Assembly (NCBI GenBank): GCA_013396995.1
Contig: VWZP01003839.1
Coordinates: 1,057,976-1,121,975, forward strand
Source of the DNA: Dicaeum eximium
Taxonomy: Eukaryota; Chordata; Aves; Passeriformes; Dicaeidae
Direction: 5' to 3'
DNA length: 64,000 nucleotides
The notes beneath the pieces were generated by a model, which worked only from the letters and a program-made list of their open reading frames with translations, did no database searches and was not told the DNA's origin. Positions 53,741-64,000 of the stretch are shown here, piece after piece. The position numbers and the translations under genes are program-made. Position 1 is the first letter of the stretch, and each line of letters opens with the position of its first letter.

Positions 53741-56700
53741 CAGGTTTCAGACAAATATTGCATGTGTCTATTGCTTTGCACTCCCTCTTCTCTCAGTCAG
53801 GCTCTTTCAATTTCCTGCTTTCTGCATCACATGGGGAATAGGCACATGCTGCACTTCTGTTTTTAGCTCAGAATTCAGACGCTGCTATAATTACTGAGGG
53901 CTGTGGTGGTCAGATCCGAGAAGAAATCGGCTCCCCTGTGAGAGTCGCTCCTGGAAGAAAGCTCAAAGATGTCGTGCCCCCACTGCCAGAATAGAAGGGT
54001 TTGAATCTTCTTTTATTCTGGGGAGAGTATGCAAAATAGCACTGTCCTCCCACCCCCGAGATTGAAAAGCTCACCATATCCTGTTCACAATCACCTGCCC
54101 GCTTTACATTGAAATACCTAACACTGGCACAGCTCTGAAAATAGAAAGCACAATCTAAATGCTAAGTATTACTATTCTTATTGTACTACAGCAGGGAGCT
54201 ACAGCCCTTCTAGGAGGTTAATATGTACATCTGTTTAGGGGCTGTAATTTTGAGCTGCATGGCAAGCATGCAGACCTACAGCTGCACCCCCACCTCCCCA
54301 CAACAAAATCACATTTTTCAGCTTTTCTTCAAAACCTAATGAATCTCAGTGTGTCCCAGAGCCAAAGAGCTTTCTCTGCCTACTGCATACAGTTCAGGTT
54401 ATTTTCCCATGGCAGTCTTTCCTTTCTGACTACTAAGGAGCCCCCAGACGTGCCTTTGTCCCATAACCTCACATGAAAAGCGAATTACTCTGATGACTTA
54501 TTAATGACTGAGATAAGGAAGCTCAGGGAGAGCAGACATAACTACAGCCTGGGAAGACTTGGAGGTTAAATGGCAACACCTCTCAAGTCCATCTGCTCTA
54601 AAAGAGAGGAGTATTTTGCTTTGCTTGCATATCTGGGCTCTGCTGTGAACTACCTTGGCTAGCAATGCCTGTCAGTATCTGCTGTTTTCTCAGTTTCTCT
54701 GTCCTATTCTTCTGCCTAAAGCTCACCATGATCTATATGCACCCAAAGAAGTATTAACAAGAAAAAAAGCAGAATATTTTGGCATTTATGGTTTCATTAA
54801 AAAGGAGGCTAGACTGGAAAGGCTGCCATTGGTGCTGGGCTCTATAATCTCATGGAGCCTGGACCCTGGTGCTACCCCAGCCTAAGGTAACTGTTTCACA
54901 GAGACAGTCTGCTTTTTCTTTATCCCTTCTCAGCATACCTTCTGATTGCTTCTCTAATTCTCTTGGTTTGCAACAAAAATACCTTTGGGGGTTGCTTTCA
55001 CTGTTTCCCCAACTAAAGATCCTGGAGCAGAGGGAAGTGTCCAAGAAGAAAACCTCAGTTATATATGAGTACACCTATACACAGGCAAAAAAATGAATAG
55101 GCTAAAAGGCAATTTAGTTGGTCAATGCCAAAATTACTTGCTGATGCAGCCTCTCTAGTCAAGTTTTGTGCCTCCTCACAACCTTGCTGCAGTAAAATCT
55201 GCACTGTCACAAAGGCCTCAGGCGCTCAGCTGATTACTTGACCTTCTCCTCCCCTGTCTTGACACACCACACAGCTGCTGCTGCCACTTCTGTCCTGCCT
55301 TTTTCCTAGCAAAGAGGTGTCCTGGCACAAGCTGGACCAGGCTTTGTGCTGGCAAAGGCTTTTGGCAGCCTTGCTGCAGCCTTACCTTCCAGGGTAAGGT
55401 CCCTGAACCCTTCCCGTCACAGATACATCCCTGCTCACTGACATCTCTATTAATGCAGAGGAGGTGATCATTTCCCAGCTTTGAATACACAAGCTGTGTG
55501 TGATAATATGAAGTTTATGAGTGCCTGTTACTATTACACTGGCAGATTTATCACAACCTTCCCTTCTCATTACATTGGTGGTGATTTCAGATAGGGTGAT
55601 GTGCATTCACCGTTAAATACGCCTGCACTGTAATAAACTTCCAATAAAATTACACAGGCCATGACCTAATACCTAACTATCAGGAATGCTTATTACATTC
55701 AGAATTTTGTTCTTTACCACAAAAATAAATATTTTTTTTAAAAATCCATCACAATGTATTGGCAATTTATTGTGCACATCAGAGCAAAAACTAGCCTTGT
55801 ATGCTAAAGGTCAGACTATAACACTGAGCACCATGCCCAGGGATCGGAAGTAACTCTCCAACATCCCTGACATGACACAGGCATGGAAATAGGCTTGCTC
55901 TTCTTGTTTTCTTACTCTGCTTTCAGACAGGATACTAGGGATTAAATACAGAAGGACAACCAACCACCTTCACTCTACTGGGCAGCAGAGCAGCAGAGAT
56001 ATTGCAGAATATATTCCAGCTTCTGCAAAAAAGCAAAAGCAACTGAGATGCAAAATTTACATTAAAAATACGTAAAAAATAAAAATGCAGAAATTAAACA
56101 AAATACATGTGCATGCAAAATTAAAGCATATCTATATATGTGGGAAGCAAATTCTACTACAGTTCCATGTGGCATGCTTCAAGACACTGAACTTAACTTT
56201 TCTTCAGAAAAATGAATAAGAGACATCAAAAACATTAGCTGAAACTTGCATGTAAGGCAGGCAATAACCATTTTTCACACTGATTCCAATAAAAAGGTGC
56301 AAGCCAAAAAATAAATTCAATTAAATTGGAATATTCAGCATAACATTTATAAACACACTACCGTCAGATCAATTTACAGCGTGAAATATTAACTGCACTT
56401 AGAAATTCATGTCTTTAAATTATTTATCTTCTCTGAGCAATTTTAACTGCTGAGGAACTTGATGGAGGAAAAAAATCACCAAATATCTCTATTTAAGACA
56501 ACAATAAACAACAAAAATCGTGGAGGGAACATATGACACATTGGCATCAACCAGTAATACTCATCTGTATTATGAAATATAATTTCTAAAACTAGAATCA
56601 TATATGCTGTAACACAAAATAAATAAATACAATATCATGGCTGCCCCTCCTCCCAGTGAGTTTAATAGCAAAATAAAGTTTACTTCAGCTGGAAAAAAGA

Positions 56701-58621
56701 CTTTAAAAAAACCACAAACCAAAAATCTCATAGCCAGGATTCAAGACAAACTCTCCAACAGGAATCACCAAAATTAGATATTACATAGCCCAGGTTTGAG
56801 TTTTTAAAAGATAAATGGAGAATTCCCAATTAATATCTAATGAAAGCCAAAGGTCCTTTCCTCATGTGTACAGATGGACCATACCAAGAGCAGTAACAGA
56901 CTGAAGGACCCAGGCTTAGGAAACCAACAGGGGCATCAGAGAAGCCTGAACAGCACCCAAGTGAGAAGGATGCCAGTAGCCAATGCCAGATGAGTCATCG
57001 ATTTCTGAATGATAGGACATGCAAGTCCAAGATATCTGCCACAAACTGGATGACATAATTACCAAGAGAAATTTTGTATTACTGTATTACACAGAACACC
57101 AGGCCCTACGTCAAAATTAAGCTTTCTATTTTTTTATGTGAATCAACAATTTATGAGCAAACCCAGAATGACTCTGCTACTTGAGTAAATTTAGTCATGG
57201 CTGTAAAAGTAAAAACTATGAATTGATAGTATCTTCCTTGCAAATGCAATCAGTATTACCAATCCTTCCTCAGTAAGTCAATCAGAAAGCAAAAAAAAAA
57301 AAAAATCCTGAGAGAAATAAGAAAGCATCAGAAGCAGAGACACCACAGACAGAACAAATAAGATTATCAGAACACAACATTCAGAGAAAAGGAAAATGAG
57401 GCTCCCACAATAGAGGCCCAAGAGACAATACTACAGAAAAGGTGAATTACGCAGTTCCATTTATGCTCTCATCAAAGACACTCAGGAGCAAGAGCAGGTG
57501 TTTCTAAGAGACACCGATAAGCTGAATAGGGAACAACACTTTCCCCCAGTGGTTAGACTGTATATGACTCTTTCAGTGACTGCTGTTTCCTCATCTCTAA
57601 TGCTGGACAAATTGCCATATGGCCTTTTTTTCCTCAATGAACACCTCAGGTGGCTATTTTTCTTATTGATGTTTCTTCCAATAATATAGGATGGGCTTTG
57701 CCCAAAGAAGTGCTTGGGCTTTGTTCTCATTACACCAATGTGGGTCTCAGCCTTTCCAGCTGCTGTACATAGCTAAGTACCTTGTCCTGTTTAGCACACA
57801 CTTGCCTCACTGGAGTTTCCCCTCTCAAAAAGGCACATTGCCCTGCCAGCACTGCAGAATACGGGCTGTGACTTACCAGCTCTCACCAGCACTGACAAGT
57901 GATCAACTGCGTTGGCTGGATGGGGATACAAGGGAACAGGCAGGAAAGAAAGTGCTTCTTCTCCTTTCTCTCACCTCCTGGCTGTGTATCACAAGCTTCA
58001 GTAATTTTGGTCCTTTTCTGTATATGTATTATTCCAGTGGAAGTGCAGGCCCCTTCAGCCATCTTGCAAATTAAAATCACCACTCAGAAGGAAGGAGAAA
58101 GCAAAGTCATACATCTTGTCTAACTGGGTCTGACAAACTGGCAGGACACAGGCTCCTTGGACACAGTCTTCTCTAATCCCAAGAGAAACATAACAGCCCT
58201 AAAATGTCTGTTTAATCTTGCACTTGTAACCTCAAGCAAAAGCAGAGTATCTCTTATACCCACATCTATGTAATTGCCTTGTTGATAAAAGCATCATCCA
58301 ACACACAGGCAATTATATGAATAGTAACTAGTATAAGTAGAAGTGCATCAGCCACAGAAGAATGACTTTAAAAAGACCTGCTTTGCTTGATATGGTGATA
58401 TTCCACTTAGTGGATTCCCTTCAACACCTTTAAACATTCCTAAAAATGGGCATGAAAATAAGTTCTTGATAGATTTTAAATTGGTATTTTGCAGAGCTGC
58501 AAGTACCTTAGATTGAGACAAAAGTCCTGAAGAGTTTTCAATAGATTACATCAACAGTAAGATTAAAAAAAAATTACACAGTGACACTAAGAGGGTGAAC
58601 CATCTCTGCACCATGCTGGAG
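53741..58621. other. Upstream flank of RPS6KA2 exon 1; no gene seen
   Basis: GC content falls quickly after 53740. No exon or RNA gene is recognisable on either strand. A run of 15 A occurs at 57291-57305. The segment at about 53760-54000 is moderately GC-rich and might include extended promoter sequence. For the isoform starting at 53366 this is 5' flank. If a longer upstream isoform exists, as in mammals, it would be intronic. Confidence 0.5.
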
Positions 58622-58875
58622 CAGAACAATCATATAATATCGTGAGATGGAAGGAACCCACAAAGATTACTGAGTTCAGCTCCTGGCCCTGCATGTGACA
58701 GCCCCAAGAATTCCACCATATGCCTGAGAGCGTTGTCCAAATATTTTTTGAGCTCTGTCATACTGGTGCTGTGACCCCTTCCATGAGGAGCCAGTGCCCA
58801 ATCACTCTCTGGGTAACAAAACTTTTCCTAATATACAAGCTAAATCTCCCCTGGGACAGCTTCATACCATTGAGA
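58622..58875 (-). mobile_element. CR1 LINE 3'-end fragment, reversed
   Basis: The left edge 'caatcataatat-like' sequence followed by 'gagatggaaggaaccca' and 'caaagattactgagttcagc' is the reverse complement of a CR1 3' terminus. It continues with 'tcctggccctgcatgtgaca', 'gccccaagaattccaccata', 'tgcctgagagcgttgtccaa', 'gagctctgtcatactggtgc' and 'ttcctaatatacaagctaaa'. All of these occur in this order in minus-oriented avian CR1 copies. It is 5'-truncated and non-coding, and lies about 5 kb upstream of exon 1, in the same orientation as RPS6KA2. Confidence 0.87.
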
Positions 58876-61800
58876 TCTCCTTGATCTCAAAGCTCAGCTG
58901 CCTAAACATCTTCCTCAATCCCTCCCAAGCACCCACCAGTTACATGATTATAGTGTTCCTTTCAGAGTACCAAATGAGCTACACCAGGAGGACATGTGGC
59001 TTGTTCTTATTTGTGCAGGGAGACCCAGGAGTGCTGCAGGAATAATAGTCCCGGAAATAAGAAAACAATATTTGATTGAGTTTTCACCAGATGACAGACA
59101 TTCTAACCCTCACAAAGCATGTTGTGCTAGTGCTGGAGCATCAGATGGGCAAGTGTCACAGCTGCTGCCCTGGCTGCTCCCACGTGTGCTTTGCTGCTTA
59201 CAGACTCACGGGAGCGTGCAGCGGCTTCACTGGCCACGCACACACCGGTCGGCTCTGGACTCCCTTTAGGATGGAGAGCACCATGTCTAGCAATCTGCAT
59301 GGAAGAGTAGCAGCCTCAATTCTCCTTTTTTTTGCTTTTTAGCAGTGTCACTGAGCATTTTACTTTCTTGGCTGGTACTATATACTGGTCTTGCTGGATT
59401 TTGGTGGCTTAGATAGAAATATAAGACAAAGAAGCCAAAAATCCAATTTCCTTCATTTTATGTAAGCTTCTACTCCAACATGAAGGAGATTATCAAGGAT
59501 ACAATTCTGCTTTCTTTCCTTTGGACAATCAGACAGTCATACTGTTCTCCTATAAAGGACTGGAAGTTTTATGGAAGGAAGGATGCTACTTAGTGACTGA
59601 AGTATGAACAGTCCTATCACATGAATATTTATGAATATCACTTTGACTGGACATTATACAATAGAAAATTGGATGGGAGAATTTCATTATGCACAGCATA
59701 TGTTTACTGTTTATTCAGACTAGCCATGAACAATATTAAGAAGAGAGGCATTTGTTAAAAATCTGCTAGTAGGCAATTTTCCCTTAATAGGCTCTGAAAG
59801 ATATTCTACACCTAACAGGAGACATAGTGCATGGAACATTTACTGGAGCACCCATTTCTACTTCTAATAATCATTGACAGAGCAAGCTGACATTGCAGTG
59901 AGCAGAAAAACCAGACCACTGTTTGCCACTGAAACCCTGAGAAACAGAAAAGTGTATAATGGGGCTTGCAAGTTTTATTCAGGAAAGTACCAATTTTAGG
60001 TAAAATTTTTCTCTTTAATTCTTCATAAAACCACACACATGAGGTACAAAAGTTAACGAGGTATACAAAAGCATCATATTTAGTTGAACTAAGTGACCTG
60101 AATTAGTATCCTTCTTTTATATCTGAAACTATTTGTATGACCTTGGAGAACCTTAAACTCTCTAGCTATGCCTAGCTCCAGGGCTTGTACAAAATCCAGC
60201 CACATCCTGGATCCTCTATGAGAATGGGGGTACAGATCACCATATTCCTCTTATTCTTCCCAACTGGCATCCCCTGTCCCCAATGAAAAAAATACCTCCT
60301 GGTATTTTCAGCCAGAAAGGAGACAGAGTGCACTCTGACAAGTGGGTATGTAAACTCAGGACCCTAAAGGTTTGCACCTGTATTGCCATGCAAAGAAAAA
60401 ATTCTGCTTCAAATCCCCTTCCATAAAATAGGGCTGGAGTATTCTGCCACTGCATGATAGCTCTTTCAGAGAAAACACAATGATTGATTGATATTATCTG
60501 TTTCACAGCTGAAATTTAGTTGAAGGCTGTCACATATTTGCTAGATTTATTTACAGAAAGAGATTAACTGTGAGTAATGTCAAAGAGTAAACCAACAGGA
60601 CGTTTACCTTGGTAGGCATTACATCTAGCAGGACAAATTATACATGGAGTATTTTAAAAATATATTACACACCTAACACACTGAAAATTTGGCTTAATGT
60701 TGTATGTATACCTACTCCGTCTTAGACACAACAAAAATGAGATTTGTAAATTAACAAATCATTAATCACTCTTGAAATCTTTAGCATTAATTTCCTTCTT
60801 ATTGGACTTGTATAGCTTTGTAGACAAATTTTGAAGGACTGTTTTAAATTAATGTAGTGACAGTACTTAACTCCAGATTACAGGCATGCCTATCCCTACC
60901 TGTTTTTAAAGTAGAAGGAAAAAAAAGGAAAAAAAAAGGTCTTAATTCTGCATCTAACATGTCTAATACAGGAACACAGGAAGTGTTAAACTGGAAAAAA
61001 ATTCAATATCATTTTAACCCTCAAAAAGGTAGTTAGGTTCCATTTGCTATTCACCAAGACACACAATGATTTCTTAATTCATTCAGAACAATGTAGTCCA
61101 AGGTCTTATTTTACTGCTGAAAAGTAAAGGCAAGAAAGACAAACCATAAAATGTGTCAGTTTAGGACTGACTGTTGTCACAAGACTGCACTATTATTTGG
61201 ATATATTTAGTATGTTAGATGACATTTTCTTTATTTAATTTCAAATACATGAAGTGTCACCTTGTTTTAAGCATAGTGTCACTTCTCTCACCTAAGTCAC
61301 CAGGCAGCAGGAAGTCCATGAGGTTCTTCCTGCATAACTGAGCCTGCCCACACTGGAAGTGAGTCTTCCATGCTGATGCATCATCAAATATCTGCAAGAA
61401 ATTTCAACATCTTGTATATGTCTTCCTAGTCATCTAACAAGTATGTGAAATTAGTTATAAAGAGCACATGTGGAATATTCAACATCCAAGTTCTTGATTA
61501 ACCCAAAGGACAAAAAAAAGGTAACTCATAATATTAAGTCAATTTAATCCTTTGACATCTTTCTGTGACTTTAATATATCTTTTCAAATCCTGAAATAAC
61601 CCTAATATGAGATATACAGAGAAATAAGCAACACTATGTATAACACAAACAAAACAAGAATCTAACTCCTGATATGCACAACACAAAATTGGCAGTTTCA
61701 TCTGTTTTTCATCATCTATAGATTAAAGTGTGCAGTGATTTCTATCATAAAGTAAGCCATACTATTTAATAAAGGTTCAAATACTTATTCATATGCTTCA

Positions 61801-63004
61801 ATATACAGGGAAGATGTACAGTTGTGGCCATGATATTATAAAACACTTCCCAAGTGATATTGTCTACCTAAATACAGTGGTATTCTTCAAACAAAATTAA
61901 ACATCTTTTAACATACAACAAAAATATTAAATTCATTCCTTCACTAGCAGTGCTGATGTTTGACTCCAACCTTTTTTTTTTTTGAACCAACCAGAAATCC
62001 TGTAAGAACCACACACACCTCTGAACCATAAACTTCTGTTAATGTCACAAAACAGTCATCTCAAATTCATAAGGTCTGCAGTGTACAGTGTGTGATTCAC
62101 ATGATACACATTCGCTGGAATGTGACACCTTTGCCCTAATATGCTACTGGGATCTGATTTCATATTCTGATACTCCCTTTAACATCTGAAACATATGAAA
62201 TCTTAATATGCACAGTGATGTGGGGCAGAACATCTACCAATTAGGAGACTGAGATCGTTCTTTTGCTTCAACTCCCAAATGAGAAAATAGATGTATATGT
62301 CAGATAGGAGGAACAAATAATGCAACTACTACACAGGCTTGTAACAAGGTTTTTCCTCCTGTCATCACAGACAAAAGAGAATTTGTATAGCTTCCTAAAA
62401 GCTTTTCAAGGGCATCTTGGTCTAGCTGGTCTGCTTAGGAACTGCAAGCAAGGACACCAAGGAGCATTTCAAAAAGGCAAAGCAGAGCTTTGCTATTATA
62501 TGCCTTGGGGACTGAAAAATGCTTAATTTTTTTCCACCGGGATTTTACTGTATTAGTAATATTTACATATTTAGTCCCTTCCTTCACTCCAGAGTCCTCT
62601 CCTCATCTCTTCTTACTTCCTATTCCCCAGATCTTCTCTTCAAATGCATGACTCACTCCCCTTAACTCAAGAAAGTTGAAATAATAAAAAATAACAATTA
62701 AAAAAATTAAAAAGCAAAACTTGAGCTTGAAAAGAGGATTGCTTCCTGATATTTGATTTTTAGGGACTATTTTATGGCATATGAAGTCTCTGGACTTCAG
62801 AAGATCCAAAACTATGCAATAAGAAATATGAGACAGAACAAATAAGAAAGGGATATTCAAGGGGCTGTGCCTGTTATGTAGTAACAATTAAACTGGTAAT
62901 AGATGGAAAGAAATCCTTTTAGCAGCATAACTGAATTTTGAAGCAGTACTGTGCATCTTTGAGCAGAGAAAGCTTTAAAATCTGTTGGCTTCTGGAGTCA
63001 TAGT
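58876..63004. other. Upstream flank between two CR1 copies; no gene seen
   Basis: AT-rich noncoding sequence with a 12-T run at 61972-61983 and an A/G-rich patch near 60918. The open frames at 58994-59342 overlap in different frames and carry no domain I can identify. I see nothing else to annotate. Confidence 0.5.
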
Positions 63005-63885
63005 GATACATGGGAAACACCAGAGTTGAGACATCCAGCTGGTGTGTGGTCACCAGTGGTGTCTCCCATGGCTCAGTACTGGGGCTAATCCTGTTTAACA
63101 TCTTTATTGATGATCTGGATGAGGGGATTGAGTGCACCCCCATAAAATTTGCATCAAATGACACCAAGTCAGGGGGCAATGTTGACCTGTTGGAGTGCCA
63201 CAGGCTTTGGGACAAGTGGTTGGAAAGCAGCCTGATGGAAAAGGACCTGGGGGTGCTGGTGGGCAGCCAGCTGGACATGAGCCAGAGTGTCCCCAGGTGG
63301 ACAAGAAGGGCAATGGCACAACAATAGTGTGACCAGCAAGGTGAGCACAGTGCTTTGTACTCGACTCTGGTGAGGCTGCACCTCAAATCCTGTGTTCAAG
63401 TTTTGGGCAAGATGGACATCAAGATGCTGGAGTGAGTCCAAAGAAGGGCAGCAGAGCTGTAGAAGGGTCAGGAGCACAACTCCTGTGAGGATTGGCTGAG
63501 GGAGCTGGGGACATTCAGCTTGGAGAACAGGAGGTTCAGGGGAGACTTCACCACTCTGTACAAGTACCTGAAGAAAGGAGGTTGTACGGTCTCTTCTGCC
63601 AGGCAACTAGTGATAGCACAATAGGAAATGGCTTCAAGCTCTGCCAGGGGAGCTTCAGATTGGCTATTAGGAAAAATTTCTTCACAAAAATTGTTGTCAA
63701 GCATGGGAACAAGTTGCCAAGAGAAGTGGTTGAATCACCATCCCTCAAAGTACTTAGAAGATGTGTAGGCATGGCACTTAGGAACATGGTTTAGTCATGG
63801 ACTTGGCAATACCAGGTTAATGATTAGGCTCAATGATCTTAGAGGTCTTTTCCAACCTAAATGATTCTATGATTTCACAGAAGAA
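63005..63885 (+). mobile_element. CR1 LINE copy with decayed reverse-transcriptase C-terminal segment
   Basis: From 63005 the plus strand encodes a recognisable CR1 ORF2 stretch with the motifs V-T-S-G-V, G-S-V-L-G and L-F-N-I-F-I-D-D-L, then K-F-A-S-N-D-T-K. The last replaces the F-A-D-D catalytic motif of the family. Later pieces read E-K-D-L-G-V-L-V-G-S-Q-L-D. The part between 'aatgttgacctgttgg' and 'agcagcctgatgg' is much shorter than usual, indicating an internal deletion, and stops break the frame. The 3' UTR follows with 'ggaaaaatttcttcac' and 'gaacaagttgccaagagaa'. It ends with the diagnostic 'gatcttagaggtcttttcca' and 'attctatgatt'. It is a dead, 5'-truncated element. Confidence 0.93.
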
Positions 63886-64000
63886 GAAAATACAGCAGCC
63901 CTGGCCCAGTTAATGTGCTGGAAAATGGGTGCAGCTTTAAGAGATGCTGGGAACCAGGAACTGAAACAAGTTCTCCATGGGAAGGAGGAGCAGAGCTAAA

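Noticed and set aside
53438..53841. Overlapping plus- and minus-strand open frames within the CpG island
   Set aside because: GC-rich DNA has few stop codons, which inflates open frames; none resembles a known protein, and the true exon at 53268-53366 lies just outside.
54120..54230. Possible further ancient repeat ('attactattcttattg' followed by 'ctacagcagggagct')
   Set aside because: Only a loose resemblance to AT-trinucleotide-rich reptile repeats; too short and divergent to support.
63010..63327. 105-codon plus-strand open frame as a host gene
   Set aside because: It is the remnant of CR1 ORF2, shown by the reverse-transcriptase motifs and the CR1 3' end that follows.
1..64000. CRISPR array, prokaryotic operon, tRNA or rRNA genes, or intact endogenous retrovirus
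   Set aside because: No regularly spaced direct repeats, no RNA gene signatures, and no gag-pol-env frames or paired LTRs were seen; the sequence is vertebrate intronic in character.

Overview
This window looks like avian nuclear DNA. It is AT-rich and gene-poor. It carries several CR1 LINE tails of the bird type, old MIR-like SINE remnants and microsatellites. I see no prokaryotic features, CRISPR array, rRNA or tRNA, and no endogenous retrovirus that I can recognise. The one coding segment I can support is a single 33-codon exon on the minus strand at 53268-53366. It encodes the isoform-specific N-terminus of ribosomal S6 kinase 3 (RPS6KA2/RSK3). It sits in a CpG island of about 0.4 kb and ends in a good GT splice donor.

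Because the gene runs right to left, positions 1-53267 are read as the first intron of this RPS6KA2 isoform. The kinase-domain exons would lie beyond the left edge. Positions from about 53750 to 64000 are upstream DNA: intergenic for this isoform, or intronic if a longer upstream-initiated isoform exists as in mammals. I found no second exon. The open reading frames of 60-192 codons scattered through the window look like chance frames, repeat fragments or duplicated copies of each other.

Region by region: 1-14083 is intron with one MIR-like SINE and a weak CR1 fragment. 14084-20085 holds a nearly identical two-block duplication split by single-N gaps at 15070, 17124 and 18441. It is best explained as an assembly artefact in which two overlapping contig pairs (alleles) were placed in series around a (TA)n microsatellite. 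20086-38599 is intron with a further N at 27722 and ancient repeat remnants. A CR1 tail lies at 38600-38950. 38951-53267 is intron with an older CR1 tail, a MIR-like remnant and an ancient amniote repeat about 0.9 kb inside the intron. The CpG island, promoter and exon 1 lie at 53268-53740. The upstream flank has a reversed CR1 fragment at 58622-58875, and a longer CR1 with a decayed reverse-transcriptase segment at 63005-63885.

I did not find a new biological system. The most consequential observation is the probable false duplication. It would mislead any copy-number, gene-model or conservation analysis of this locus.
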